A stretch of DNA of 64,000 nucleotides from positions 30,006,882 to 30,070,881 of the forward strand of contig OU744730.1 in assembly GCA_916613615.1 (NCBI GenBank), written 5' to 3'. Below the pieces are notes generated by a model. The model was given only the letters and a program-made list of their open reading frames with translations. It was not told where the DNA came from and did not search any database. Both the position numbers and the translations under genes were made by a program. This stretch comes from Steromphala cineraria (lineage: Eukaryota > Mollusca > Gastropoda > Trochida > Trochidae). Below are positions 13,361-26,415 of the stretch, piece after piece (position 1 is the first letter of the stretch; every line of letters starts with the position of its first letter).

Positions 13361-15409
13361 TCAAGAAAAACATTCAATATGAGATCCCTGTCTTATACAC
13401 TGTACCTTCCATAGTCCACCTAGCCATAAATGGGTACCTCGTAGATTGTTGGTTTATCATGCATATCCTTCTTAAGAAAAGGTTTCAATAAGAGACCTTT
13501 GTCTCTTACACTGTACATTCCATAGTCCACCAAGCCATTAATTGGTACTTCCAAAAGAATGAAAGTGACAAGAACTCGGTTTGACGGGTGGCACATGATG
13601 GATGATCCCAAGGGACTTTAGATATTTTTAAGACGTAATATGAACACTTTTATCTGAAGTTCGAGGAAACCAAAAGTGTCTTTGAGCTGCGATGTCTGAG
13701 CTGTATATTGGCGCTATGCAAATATTGGTTTGATGAGTGGATAACTGAGTGATCACATTATTCATGTTAAAAACATTTTGCACTTTCGAAAAAAGACAAA
13801 ACCAACAAGTCAGCAATAGAGACCAATTATTTGATGGGTGAAAAGCTTTCACCACCAGCAGGCAAACTGACAATCCAGACCAATCCTCCAATCACGTTTT
13901 ATTACAAGTCAAGCAATTAGGTTTCTGGCTTTGCCTTCAAAGAACTGAGATAATAAATATCCTTGACATAAAGCCCAATGGTGATAACAAGCGTTCTCGT
14001 TTACAAGGCAATAAAACCAGATTGCTATCTTCAATGTTTAAAGATGTCTCAATCCGTGACTATTAGAGCAGAAGATGTCAGACCAGAGTGGTTCAACATA
14101 TCGGTCATCTAACCTTCTGTCTCAATAGGAACCTTAAATGTTCATTTTGTCTTGATTTGTACTAGTCTTACCAACTAAACATTACAAATGTATCATAAAA
14201 TAAAACAACAAACAATAGTTGATTGAAGATTTTTCAGATATTTGCTGTTCAATGGAAAAATAAAATCTAACTGAAATATCCATGGACAACAAGTGACAGA
14301 TTAATATAATTAGAAGATAACGCATGTAAATGAGTTATACAAAGAAAACAAGTCAAGAATGAGATGTGCCCTCACAATTCTGAGATAACAAAACTCCTAG
14401 ACTTATAGCTCATTGAAGATGACAAACGTGCTCGTTTAGATAGAATTGAATACCGATTTGCCATCAGCAATGTCTAAATGATGTCTAAATCAGTGGTAAT
14501 AGAACAGAACATTTCAGTCTTTAGTGGTCTTAATCACCATTAGCCGATTATCTATCTCTATGTCTGTTCACTGCTGTGTTACTTCAATCGCATAGACATT
14601 AGAAACATTTCGTAGAATATTGACGACAAAAACTAGAAAATTGTACTCTTGTACATGATATGCCTTGGTTATTAAAGATGATCGGATACGTTCATCTATA
14701 AATGTGAAGCATCAATTCACTCTTCTAGTAAACATATCGTATCTTCCATGTTCACCATAAATGCATAATGTATTCAATGTAATAATATATGTATGTGTAT
14801 GCATTACTTTATGTATTTTTTAATACACTTAGTAAAAGCTTTTTCGCTTGAGGTATTCCAAATATCTGTTATTTTGATAAGTTTATCAACATAATCGTCA
14901 ATTCATCATACTCTATTAAAAGAAACTACTGTTTACCTCTACTGGGAACAAAATGACCTATTCAAGAAATTGAAACTTTCCTTACTTTTACCATATGAAA
15001 TATTTTCAATGAGTTGTGTTACAGCGGTCTCTCATAACTCTTCTGAATTATTACAGACACATAGATACAGGAGATTCTTTTTTTAAGATTGACGTTTAGG
15101 ATTGTACGCGTTTGTTAATAACCAAAACTTGTTTCCTATTGACTTTATATTCCATTAGACTTTAACTTTTGAATACGTAGATATATTTTTTTTAAATCGT
15201 AAAAGTATAAAAACAATTGATAAATATGTTATATTAAATCTACGTTTATCATTACTCCTAGGAGACTGTAATCACTTATGTATTTGGGTAAATTTTTCAC
15301 TTTGTAAAACCAGACAAGTATAACAAGTTTCTGTTATTTTTGTTAACACTAGAGTCAAGAATGTGTTATGACATGCTAGTAACGTATTAAGTGATGAAAT
15401 TAGTTTTGG

Positions 15410-15773
15410 AAACTTTAAATGGTATTTACAAACCCGTTACAAACGTTTTCCACTGCCAACATGATTATTATCAATTATGACTTTTTGCCCTGACAGTGTA
15501 AGCTTCTGACATTAAGTGAGATTTCAATTATAATAACTCAGTTATCAGAGCAATCCTTTCACAGAAAGTTGGACATTCTTGCGAAACTTCTATTTAATTG
15601 AATTATAAGCAGGTTACACGATAACCCCGGAACACCACAATGATTATCAAATATTGACGTAACTGGAACTGGAAGACAACCTTTTTAGCGAAAATAAAAT
15701 TTCCTTGCTGTCCCTTCAAGCATATTACTTTTACCGAGTCTGTCTGCAAGATAATTAGATTGCGTTTTTACTG
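15410..15773. repeat. conserved non-coding island I, copy B
   Basis: Nearly identical to 8926-9296 over its length apart from a short deletion near 15708 and scattered substitutions. See copy A for landmarks. Confidence 0.75.
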
Positions 15774-17940
15774 TTTTTTCTCAAGTTCTTTAAAACAAAT
15801 ATTAGAAATATGAAGATTTTGTAAACCATTTTAAAGTTCTAATGATGATATTTTATTTATATCAGATCATAAAGATCCTTTGTATTCTTTATCAATATAA
15901 AGCAATTCATATAGTTATGGTTACCTTTTGAATTTGAAACGTTTTTGCAATGCAATATTATTATTTTATCATAAAGCTAAATCGGCTATATGTTCCCACT
16001 TGCATGTCACAAAAACACAGCACTACCCAAGTTTTGCCTTAAAGAACTATTTCTGATGGAGCAATTCTTCAGAGAAGAGTTTATCCTTTAAAGGAAAAAA
16101 TATGTTATCTGTTCTAACATGGTATCCTTTATCCTTGAAGGAAAGTGTGGAATAGTAATAGCATTATTTTATTTTCTATCCATATGGAACAATGAAGTGT
16201 CCATTTTAATGAATATTAAGTGAGAATTCTTTTAGCAATCAATAATGATTGTTTCAGATTGACTGTCTTTCTATGACTTAATTGACAACAAACATGTTCT
16301 CAAAAATTGTCTTTTCAGGTTTCATTTGAAAAAACCCAGATATTATATATGTAGATGCCCATATAAGTTGTTATAAAATAGTACTTTGAAACTTACTTAA
16401 AATAGTTCGTTAGTTGAAAGAGTTTTTCACTGACACATTGATAAAAATAGAGAAGTGTATTTCACAAAATCATGGTACTTAAAACGGATTTTCATCTGCC
16501 ATTTACCATACTATTAAAAATTTACGGAATTTGAAATCCTACCACAGAGAAAGAGAAAGAGAAAGATTGTAAAGAGCTATCAATCTCAGTCAAGTTTTAA
16601 GTTCTTTATATTCCCATTTCGCAAAAGGATAACAGAAAGGACATGCTTGCAATTGTCAAATAACATGGCAAAACAAACTCTTTAATCAATATCCTGGGTT
16701 TATTAATAGTGTACTTTACTCACAAAAAACATATCTCAATGACATCTCATATATCATATTTAATGTCAAAGTAAGACAACTTCAGAGGTTTATTGATATT
16801 AATGGAAGTGATTTTTTAATTATGTAGTGAGAAACATGTAGCCCTAAAAGTTCTCGTAATAGTATTTTATTCGTTTGGATTGAGATAGTATTTATATTGA
16901 AGTAAGTAGCTTAAATATCTAAACGGTATTCAATTAAGTCCAAGAGTATCTTCTTAACATAAGTTTCTGGTGATGTCCCTAATTTGGCAATTGAGAAATA
17001 ACTTTTTTAATTTTACAATGTTCCAGAAATGCCATTTTTCAGAAGTAAGTTCGTCTTTACAACTGCTTAAATTCATATATAAGGTAAGAACTACATAACA
17101 CTAATGGATAAGGAACTATTAATGATTTTTAAAATGCGACAAGGCAATAAATTAGGAGCAAGAGATTAATGATGAAGGCTGAAAATATCACTGACTCAAA
17201 GAACCTTGAGATTAGTTAACTTGAAAGTGACACCCAGTAGTGTCTCATTGCCATAACTGAGAGAAGTTATTGACAATTGGAAAATTGCAAACTGTCAATT
17301 GAGATAATACAAGTTAAGTTTGAACTTTCTCTATCTTGGCTTCCAAATGAGCAGCGAGCCCTGACAAATATAAAGTCAAATCATTTATTACTTAATCATT
17401 TGTTTTGAATATTTCATTCAGTGAGGGCTTGGTTGTTATGCAATTAACAAAAGTATTTAAATATTTTTTCTGACGTGAAATATAAATTCTTCTCCTGAAC
17501 ATGAAAGGTAATCATAGTCTCATTTAAACCTCATTAGTTAATAAAACAAAACAAAAGTTAACATTACGAAAGGCTATCATAACTAAGGGCCTAAAAATCG
17601 TCATTCAACACTTATTTCCATGAATATCAGATAAGGTTTTTTCCATTAGAACGTTTCTAAGTAATGATTCGAAATTAACATGTGATTGTTCATTAGAAAT
17701 ATAACAACAAAGCTGTGTTTAAGCACAATGGGCCTTCCATTTGTTTAATGAAAGCATTCTTTTCAGTTGCCATATTTCAATGTCAGTTGCGAAATTCTTT
17801 CTATGAAAACATATATTTGGAGGTTTATGTCATTTTAAGGTGACTAAACAGGCATCTGGCGCCAAAGAGTTTGTTTTGATTAAGTGTACTGTCAAGACTA
17901 TGCCACTCAATAAGTGCCAAAAAAGCCTCGTATGTGAGTG

Positions 17941-18345
17941 ACAGGGTGAGATATAAGCATTTCTACTGGCTTTGTCTAGAGGGATATCTCTTTGGGTGAA
18001 CAGGCAGAGTGTAGGACTCTTAACCCGGAGGTCCCGGGTTCGAATCACGGTGCAGGTGGTTTCAAAGTCACTTCTGTTACATTTGGCGACCAACGTGAGG
18101 CCTGGGGCAACTCCCTAGTGTTCACAACACACTTGGTACGTCGAACTGAGGTGCTTGATAACTCCAAATGGCTTGACTCGAGAACGAGTCACTTTGTGGA
18201 GGGGGTGTGTGAGACAGGGTGAGACATAAGCATTCTAACTTGCTTTGGCTAGAGGGATATCTCTTTGGCTTAACAGGTAGAGTGTAGGACTCTAAACCCG
18301 GAGGTCCCGGGTTCGAATCCCGGTGCAGGTGGTTTCAAAATCACT
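17941..18345 (+). mobile_element. two tRNA-derived SINE units in tandem
   Basis: Two units offset by 273 bases both contain a tRNA-like head: agagggatatctctttgg, then a D-arm-like segment, an anticodon-loop-like ggactcttaaccc (first) or ggactctaaaccc (second), and the internal promoter B box ggttcgaatc. The first copy is closest to a lysine-CTT tRNA; the second has lost that anticodon. The shared non-tRNA tail and tandem arrangement mark these as SINE-related, not working tRNA genes. Confidence 0.7.
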
Positions 18346-21300
18346 TTTGTTACATGTCTCTGAATTTGGATTAATGTTAAATCAAACCGACCATTAGGGT
18401 GTGGACGATGGATTTCTCAAAAGAAGAACCAAATCAACATACATTTATATTAGTTAATACATCTCAATAGCTTTATTACTCAGGATAACTGTATGATCAT
18501 TGCTTTGAAAATATATTTTCAGTGATTGTCATTCCCAACGATTTGACGTCCTTACCTTCATTTTGGTATGTTTTACCAGTTCAATGGTCTCAAGTTTAGT
18601 TTTTATAACACAAAGTCCAACTTCAATCATGTAACATGAACATAATCTAAACTTCATTTATCAAAATAAAAACCATACTCATATATACAATGTCATCTTC
18701 CCACGGCAAGGTGAAAACGTATCGAGCAAATCTCCTCGCTTTAGACCTTGCCTTCACAAGGTAGAAAACTGGTGATCCGGAGCAGCGACACCTATCGTGA
18801 TCACGAGTTACGCCCCTTATCAGCTCTTACAAAATAGCCAATGAAATTTCTGAACAAATTCAAAATACTAACAGACGATATTTTTGAAAACTATCCGAGT
18901 GAAATTTAATTTCAAATTTCAGTCCGCATGGTTGTTTTCACGTGTTTGATGAGCACCGAGAATGCAGAGAAGACAAACATTTATGTATCACTCAAATTAA
19001 TTGTTTCACGCCCTTGTAAAACACATACAAAAGTATTTTTTCAAATCGGTTCAGTTAACATGCTGTCTTCTGATTGGACTATTCTACTTCCGTGCAGCGG
19101 GTTGAAATGCTAGCACAGAAATCACGGCCAATGATGTCAAGGGAGGAATGGGAAAGTTTAGAAACTTTTTCGTTTCGCCAATGACGTTGTGAAGATGATA
19201 CAATGTCAATAAGTACATAGTTATTTCGCCTTACTTTTGATTAAGAATTGTTCTAAAGAAACATAAATGGGCAGTAAACAATTTTAGAAGTCTATTTCAA
19301 GTTAAACCGTTAAAATTGAGATATAAAAGGGGGACATTAGCTTAGACAAAAAGTCAGTTAATCATATTATAAGGTTTCGATCTTTCATTCACTGAGTTCT
19401 AGGTCAAGAAGGCCATTCTAGTTGCCAAGTGATCTCGTTTCCACCACAATAAAACAGATTTACATCAGCAATAAATAAAGATGGATGTAATTGTCACTTC
19501 AGGCTTAAATGTTCCTAATCACCAGATAAATGGTTGATATTGTGTCCTTCAATGTCCATCAATCTGGAGGGTCATTTTAATGTGGCAACAATTACAACAC
19601 TTAATGTTCACTTTACAACAAACATACAAAGGTGTGTTCTATTAATAACTGTTTGTGTTGTGTTATATAATAAATAATCTGCACCATAGCATCACTTTTT
19701 GTAAAGACCATAAACATTGATATTGCTTTGACCTAATCTAGATTTCATTAGTTTATTTTACTTTTTGAAAAAAAATTCAAAATATTTTATTTTTAAAAAT
19801 AGTTTAAATTTTATCAATCCCTCTAAAATACATAATTTTCTGATCCGTCGTGATGATTTATAGACAAATTGCTTGACATTGTCATTTTTAATTACATACT
19901 TATTTCTAACTTTGAGTGAGTTATTAACAAAGTGCAGGATTTGGCAATTTGTCCACCGTATATATCACATTGAATGTCAAAAAAGACACACAGAAGATAT
20001 ATGCCAATAGAAGGATAAGGCAGTATTATTTTGTTTGTTGATTTAATGCTTCTAAGAGTGCTTGATCAAATGACAAGGTTTATATGGCATTCATAAACAT
20101 TTATCAGAATAAAGGTTTTGCAAATACTAGTATATTAGATCAATTGCTAAAGAGGGTGTAATAAGGTTCTTTCTGAAATGGATTTGATTTAAATCAGCTA
20201 TTCAAGGCAAGGCAATATATTTGAAACTATGAATATAGTACATATTGTCTAAAGACCGTATTAACTTGGTTAAACTTCGCTTATACTGATCTTTAAGGAG
20301 CATTGTATTAAAACTGAACCTGAACCAATTATCGCCTGGTTCTTGATAATCATTTCAAATCTCTTGAAACTGTATAAAAATGTTAGAAATCATGTGATTA
20401 TCATAATTGTTTATAACTTTGCTTAAAAAAAAATATTTACTGTTTCTTAGCTTGATGAGACAAACTATTTAATTTCTCAAGGACATTCGCAATAGTTAAT
20501 TTTGCTGTAACGTCTTCTTTTCAACAAATCCCTATGCAATTTACCGTAAGAAAAATACCCATGTTTTCTTTGATAATTATTGAACTGATTATTTTTAACA
20601 TATCTAAATACATACCACATGTCACTTTAACCAAAATTAGGGACAAGTTTTCAAACCTATCTGTGTTATGTGTAACACACAATAACAAATTGATGATGAT
20701 AAATGTTCTCGTTTAAGTGGCAACGACGACAGAACCTTATTTTATGTCTCAGAAAAGTCCACGTTACTGCCAATTATACAATTAAGATTTCAGACAAAAA
20801 TGTTTTTTATCATATGCGTGGGTGTTGAGAATGTTCCCTTCATTAGGGAGTAGTTTGTTCATAACTTGGACATAACATTCAGTTACAAGTCTTCTTCCTG
20901 CTTCATTGACATTTAACATCTAGTCAAGCAAACATACATTGCAACTTTATCTGCTTATTTTACGCAATAGAATTATAAGAAAAGTAATAAGATAAAAACT
21001 GGGAGTACTGATACGCAGACATTTTCATAGAATCACAACAGAATTAAAAGCTTGCGTACTGTTATAAAAACTAGCGACTCGAACATACAATTGTACTGAA
21101 TTGATATCAAAACTCTCCAACAATATTTGGAATCTTCTTTACCTGGTTATGAATGTTAATGAGTTTGGAGTTCATTAAACGTGTTTAAGCAAAAACAATA
21201 ATTTTCTGTTAAAGTGACACAGAGTATCTTTCTTAAAATTGTATTTGGTTTAGATAAGCTACAAAATATCTAATATGCTGATTGAAGTTCATATCTCATC

Positions 21301-22589
21301 ACTGGACTTGCAAATATATCCATGTATGCATAATATTTCTAAAATGCTTGATTTTTTGAAAAATCAAGAAATCATCTCAAATACGTTTAATATTCGAAAT
21401 TATGCATCCAATTAATCTACCTATTAGTTACAATACCTAATAAACACTATCGAATCGAATATATCTTCCTGTCAGCTTATGACAAGGTTTATAAATTACG
21501 TTTGGCGAATTTGCGCGAGCCACTCGAGCCACACTTTGAATGGCTGTATTTTCGCTCTAATGTACTGATTGACCTTTAACTTGTTATTTTCAGTAACAGT
21601 TAGTGGTTCCCGATGTAATAACATCGATTTCAAAATTTGACATATGTGATCCTATCAACATACATGTACTCTGGGTCTGTTTAATCAAATTGGACCATTC
21701 TAGAATTGTTAATCTATGCTGACATGATAAAAACAAAGAGGAGAGAGTTTATATAGTTACTGCAATGACAACATTTAAACTCAACAGATAAAACATGATT
21801 AATTTATTCGTTCACAATCGGACATGATTATTTGCGTCATTACATTGCAAAGTCAATGTTTTATCCAGAGAAATACCCTTTCTTGTTAAAACATGAGAGT
21901 ACAATCTCATTGTCTTAAATACGACCGGTACAAGTTTACTATTTACACTAACAAACTACAAAACACTTACAACATTTGATAGACAATTAACATGGAAATT
22001 TAAACAATTTCAGTTGTAGACCCTCAAGTTTAAGGAACTGTGTATATTTCCACTGCAAAAACAATTTTCATCATATTATCACTTAGTGTAAATAACAAGC
22101 ATGCATGTGAACTTCTTTGTGTTTTGTATAACTGAGTAAGTCGAGATATCATATTATAGAAGTATTTGATTTTCATTTTACAAATGTCTCGATTGCATTA
22201 TGAGCAGGTTACTAGCTGCCCTCAGAACAAGTCAAGCAATTAGGATTCTGACTTTTCCTCCATAAAAGTGAGATGATAAAGATCCTAGACATAAAGCTCA
22301 ATGGTGATAACGAACGTTCTCGTTTACAAGACAATAAAACGTAATTGCGATCAGCAATGTTTAAAGATGTCTCAATCCGTGACTATTAGAGTAGAAGATT
22401 ATAGCCAAGAGTGGTTCCACATATCTGTCATCGAACCTCAAATGTTCATTAAGTTTTAATTGTTAGTCTTACCACCTTAACATTACAATTGTATCATCAG
22501 ATAAAACAACAAACAATGAAAATAGTAAAAATTGTTAAACACATGGTATTAATCTCGGATGATTGAATAAGTTCCATACAAACAAGATA

Positions 22590-22860
22590 CTAGATTTTTC
22601 AGATATATGCAGCTCAATGGGAACAGTAAGGCGTCGGACCAAAAGGTCTCAGGTTCGAATCCCGCCAGGGGCACGGCAACTTTGTCTGCAGAAGAGAACT
22701 GTTCTTCACACAGTAAGGTTTGGGTGCAATGCTACACTGAACTTCACCGCATTACCGCCCATGGTCCTCTAGTTTCAGCTAATGCTTACAGGCTTAACCG
22801 CAATGTATAGCAAAAATGGTGTTGCAGGCTTTCTTTTTGCAATAATATTAGCAGCCGCAT
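22590..22860 (+). mobile_element. tRNA-derived SINE, type 2
   Basis: A tRNA-like head (agctcaatggg near the start, ggcgtcggaccaaaagg in the anticodon region, B box ggttcgaatcccg) is followed by a non-tRNA body reaching about 22860. It replaces the part of block C where blocks A and B carry their second motif copy. Not a functional tRNA. Confidence 0.6.
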
Positions 22861-22921
22861 CCAAATCACCTCACTTCAATAGCAATGTTTCAAAAACAAA
22901 TCAAGTATAACCAGTTTCTGT

Positions 22922-23255
22922 TAAATTTATAACAAACGTTTTCCACTGTCAACATGATTATTATCAAATATGACTTTTTGCCCTGACTGTGTAAGCTTTT
23001 AACATTATGTGAGATTTCAATTAAGATAACTCAGTTTTCAGATCAATCCTTTCACAGAAAGTTGAAAATTCTTGCGAAACTTGTACTTAATTGAATTATA
23101 ACAGGTTACGCGATAACCATGGAACCTCACAGAGATTATAAGATATTGATGTAACTGGAACTGGAAGACAACCTTTTTAGTGAAAATGAAATTTCCTTAC
23201 TATCCCTTCAAGCAGAGTGTGTCTGCAAGATAATTAGATTGCGATTTTCATCTGT
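22922..23255. repeat. conserved non-coding island I, copy C
   Basis: The third and most diverged copy of the island. It keeps ctttttgccctgac, cctttcacagaaagttg and ggaactggaagacaacc in order. Confidence 0.7.
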
Positions 23256-24284
23256 TTTCGCAAGTTCTTTTTAAAAAAAGTTTGACATTGATGTCATATT
23301 TGGTCATAAATTTCTTTTTGAGCTGCATTGCTAGTATGACCTCAGGAACAGGGGATAGAGTAACAGTTTGGATAACCCTTCCTACCATTAGGGAGAAAAA
23401 TATAATATATTATAAAAATCTTCAAAATGAAACAAAAGAAACTAATTATTTAAACTGCAAAAAAGTGTCGATGTAGAATTGTATAGAAGTGCACCAGTGT
23501 CATACGAAATACTTTATCCGTCACAGAGACAGTTAATCTGCTTTATTCTACAAAATTTCCTCTTTTCTTCTTTCTTCTCCTTCATTTTTTGTATCCTCTA
23601 GGGGTCAGTCTCTTAAAGTCGAGTTAAGTGCTATCAGCTTCAATGACATACCAACTTACTGATACAATCTACCCATTTCAATTATGAAGATACTTAACCA
23701 CTGTTCTAATGTGCCAATATTACCATAATTCCAAATATTTATGGAATAGGAAGACATCTTCCTAAGAAATAAAGATAGCTTGTAAAGAGTTATCAATCTC
23801 AGTCACGTTTTAAGTTCTTAATATTCCAGTTCCGCGAGAGGATTAACAGGGAATATGCTTGTAATTGTCAAATAACATTGCAAAACAAACTCGTAATCAA
23901 TATCTTGGGTTTATAAATAGTGTGATTTACTCACTAAAAACTTTTGCTCATATGTCACATTTAATGCCAAAGTTAGACAACTTAAGAAGTTTATTAAAAT
24001 TGATGGTAGTGATCGTTTAACTAAACAGTGAGATACAAGTAGCATTTTAAGATCTCGTAGAAGTATCATAATCTTTTGGTTTGAGATTTGATTAAAAAGA
24101 TGAAGATAGCTTAAATATCTGAAAAGTATTCAATTTGGCAATTGAGAAGTTGGAAGATGTAAATGTTTCTTTTCTTGACTGAAGATCAATTTTTATGAAA
24201 AAACTTAAAGAATAACGCGTTTTTCTTGTGTGTTGATTCACAAAAAATATTCGTGTTAAAAGATGAGTCTATAAAATATTGCAC

Positions 24285-24615
24285 AGTGGAGCACAGTGGT
24301 GTAGTGGTTAGCTTGTTTGCCTCTCACGCCAGAGACCCGGGTTCGAATCCGGTTGGAGACACCAAAAATTTGTGATTTGGGTCTCATTCTGTGTTGTGTC
24401 TCTGGGCAAGACACTTCATTCACATTGCACTCAGTTCACCAAGCTGTCCAATTGGGTACCTGAACAAGGGGGAAGTATGGCCTTATACGGTCGCGCGGAG
24501 TGCTTGTTAATTGGCGGCACCGAAAATACTCTCCCTCCAGGGTAATAATACTCATGGCGCTTTGAGCATGCTTTGTCATGGAGATATGTGCGGTATAAGA
24601 AAGCTATTTTAATTA
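24285..24615 (+). mobile_element. tRNA-Glu-like SINE, type 3, near full length
   Basis: The head has the A box gtggtgtagtggttagc, an anticodon-loop-like cctctcacg (CTC) and the B box gggttcgaatcc. The body contains gtctctgggcaagacactt, resembling central domains shared by many animal SINEs, and the 3' end reads gcgctttgagca...gcggtataagaaagc, like LINE-derived SINE tails. It interrupts block C. Confidence 0.75.
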
Positions 24616-25194
24616 TATTGACGTTCCAGAAATGCTGTTTTTCAGAAGTTATTAGTACGTCTTTAGAACTGCTTAAATTCATATACAAGATAAGAACTAC
24701 ATAACACACAAAAATAAGAAACTGTTAATGGATTTTCTTAACGTGAAAAGGCAATCAATCAGGAGCAAGAGATCAATGCTGAAGGCTGAAAATGTCACTG
24801 ACCTGAAGAACTTTGAGATTAATTAACTTGAAAGTTAGACTTCAGTGTCTTATTGCCATTACCGATAGAAGCAATTGACAATTGGAAAATTGGAAACTGT
24901 CAATTGAGATGATACAAGTTAGTGTTGAGCTTTCTCTATCCTGACTTCCAAATGAATTGTCCTCTACATCTATTCAAATTGCTGCGATATAAGTAAGAAC
25001 TGTTTCAAGAAAAGGGTTAATTGCTTTTCCGTCACATTACCAAAAATAGCGAAAATAAGGTAACATACATTTTGTGAACAATTATCAATACTCATGTCTA
25101 AATGAATATATCAGTAAAGCTTAACATTAGCAACTTCTACAATCTCAGAAAGATTTACATATTTCATCTGATCTTGTTTAAATGATGATGTAAG

Positions 25195-25505
25195 AGCAGG
25201 TCACTCAACATGACTGGTGTCTGCGTAATTCCCAAATGAAGGCTGTGACCAAATTTGAAGACATTTGGTCCAAAGTTTCATTAGAAATCGCGTTAACAAG
25301 AGTTACAAAAGTGGCCTAAGTACCATGGTGACCTTGAAAATAAGGTCAAGGTCACCCAACATGACTGGTGTCTGCGTTATTCCCCAATGAAGGCTGTGAC
25401 CAAATTTGAAGACATTTGGTCCAACGGTTCATTAGATACAGACGTACGGACGTACGGGCAGACGCCGCTGAATTCATAGTCCCCCGTTCCGTTGGGGGAC
25501 AACAA
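25195..25505 (+). mobile_element. pearl/HINE-like element, family 1
   Basis: About two copies of a repeat with period 151 (tgactggtgt at 25211 and 25362) are followed by a short degenerate acgtacggac microsatellite and a terminal hairpin: GTCCCCC at 25479-25485 pairs with GGGGGAC at 25494-25500. This is the architecture of molluscan pearl elements, non-autonomous Helentron relatives. No left-end CCCCCGC motif is evident, so the left end may be truncated. Confidence 0.65.
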
Positions 25506-26358
25506 TACTAATGTGTTTTAACCACAATGGGGCTACAATTGCTTTAAGAACGGCAGCCATATTTCAATGTCAATTGTGAAATACTTCACGAATACATTTA
25601 TTTAGATACTGAATTGTTCATGTCATTTTAAGATGGCCAAAACAGGCATCTGGCTCCACAAAGTCTACTTTAATTAATATATCTGTCAAAACAATACCAC
25701 TCAATAAATGACAAAATAAGCCACATATGTCTCTAAAATCGGTTTTATGAAAATAGAATCTGAACATTAGAATGCAAACGATGGATGCTTCAAAACTTTG
25801 AAAAACCAAACCAACATTCCCCAGTATTACTTAATATACCTTTATAAATGCATCACCCATTATAGCGTTATCCTCATTGATATAACTGCTTTGAAATGTT
25901 TTAAATGATTGTCCTTCCCACAGAAGTGAATTTCTAACCTTCAGTTGTGTATTTTTTAACCAATTTAGGGTTCTAAAACTTAGTTTTTATTAAAGTAATG
26001 TCAATTTGAGTACAAAACTTAATTTAAACTTCATTTATCAAAATGGCGTCTCTTTTGAACTTTGAATAAAGAATTGTTTTTAAGAAACATAAATGAACAG
26101 TAAGACAATTTTCATGTCTGTATCGAGTGAAACCTCTAACATTGAGATATAAAACGAGGTAAAAAGACAGATAGTCAGTTAATCATCCTATTCGCTTTCG
26201 ATCTTTGCCTCTGACCTTCTGTGAAAACAATGTTCTAGGTCAAGAAGGCAATTGTCATTGCCAAATGATCTCGTTTATACGGCAATAAAACAGATTTACA
26301 TCAGCAATGAATAAAGATTTATTATATACTCATGTAATCTTAGGATAGTAATACAAGG

Positions 26359-26415
26359 GTGCAATACGGAATACGTCTTCAAATTCCGTATTGCACTCCA
26401 GAATCCGTATTGCAC
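26359..26415. repeat. 14-bp perfect hairpin plus a third direct copy
   Basis: GTGCAATACGGAAT (26359-26372) is perfectly inverted at 26383-26396 around a 10-base loop. A further copy, aatccgtattgcac, follows at 26402-26415. The reason for this triplet is unknown. Confidence 0.85.

Larger units (their letters stand above)
7170..13857. repeat. segmental array block A (non-coding)
   Basis: First of several related blocks. Segments at 7186-7500, 7680-7900, 8820-9540, 9595-9750, 10020-10640, 10690-10900 and 11240-11560 each reappear in the same order in block B (13858-22224), and several also in block C. Identity varies strongly: some islands are nearly identical, the sequence between them is much more diverged and indel-rich. 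No shared ORF runs through the islands, so this looks like duplicated non-coding DNA. A further diverged partial copy of the 10.2-10.4 kb island sits at 12520-12760. Confidence 0.75.
13858..22224. repeat. segmental array block B (non-coding)
   Basis: Second block of the array, longer than A because it carries 17.0-19.3 kb, which is shared with block C (24.6-26.1 kb) but not seen in A, and because it contains a tandem SINE at 17.94-18.35 kb. Order of shared pieces: block start, two copies of the TTCTCGTTTA motif (13991, 14426), island I (15.41 kb), the 16.5-17.0 kb island, then 19.3-19.7 and 20.2-20.8 kb pieces with the motif again at 19431 and 20701. No gene recognised. Confidence 0.75.

Noticed and set aside
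17992..18330. Two functional tRNA-Lys genes
   Set aside because: The stems are imperfect, the second anticodon differs, and both units share a long non-tRNA body, so SINE is the better reading.
24290..24362. Functional tRNA-Glu or tRNA-Val gene
   Set aside because: The acceptor ends do not pair well and a SINE body and LINE-like tail follow directly.
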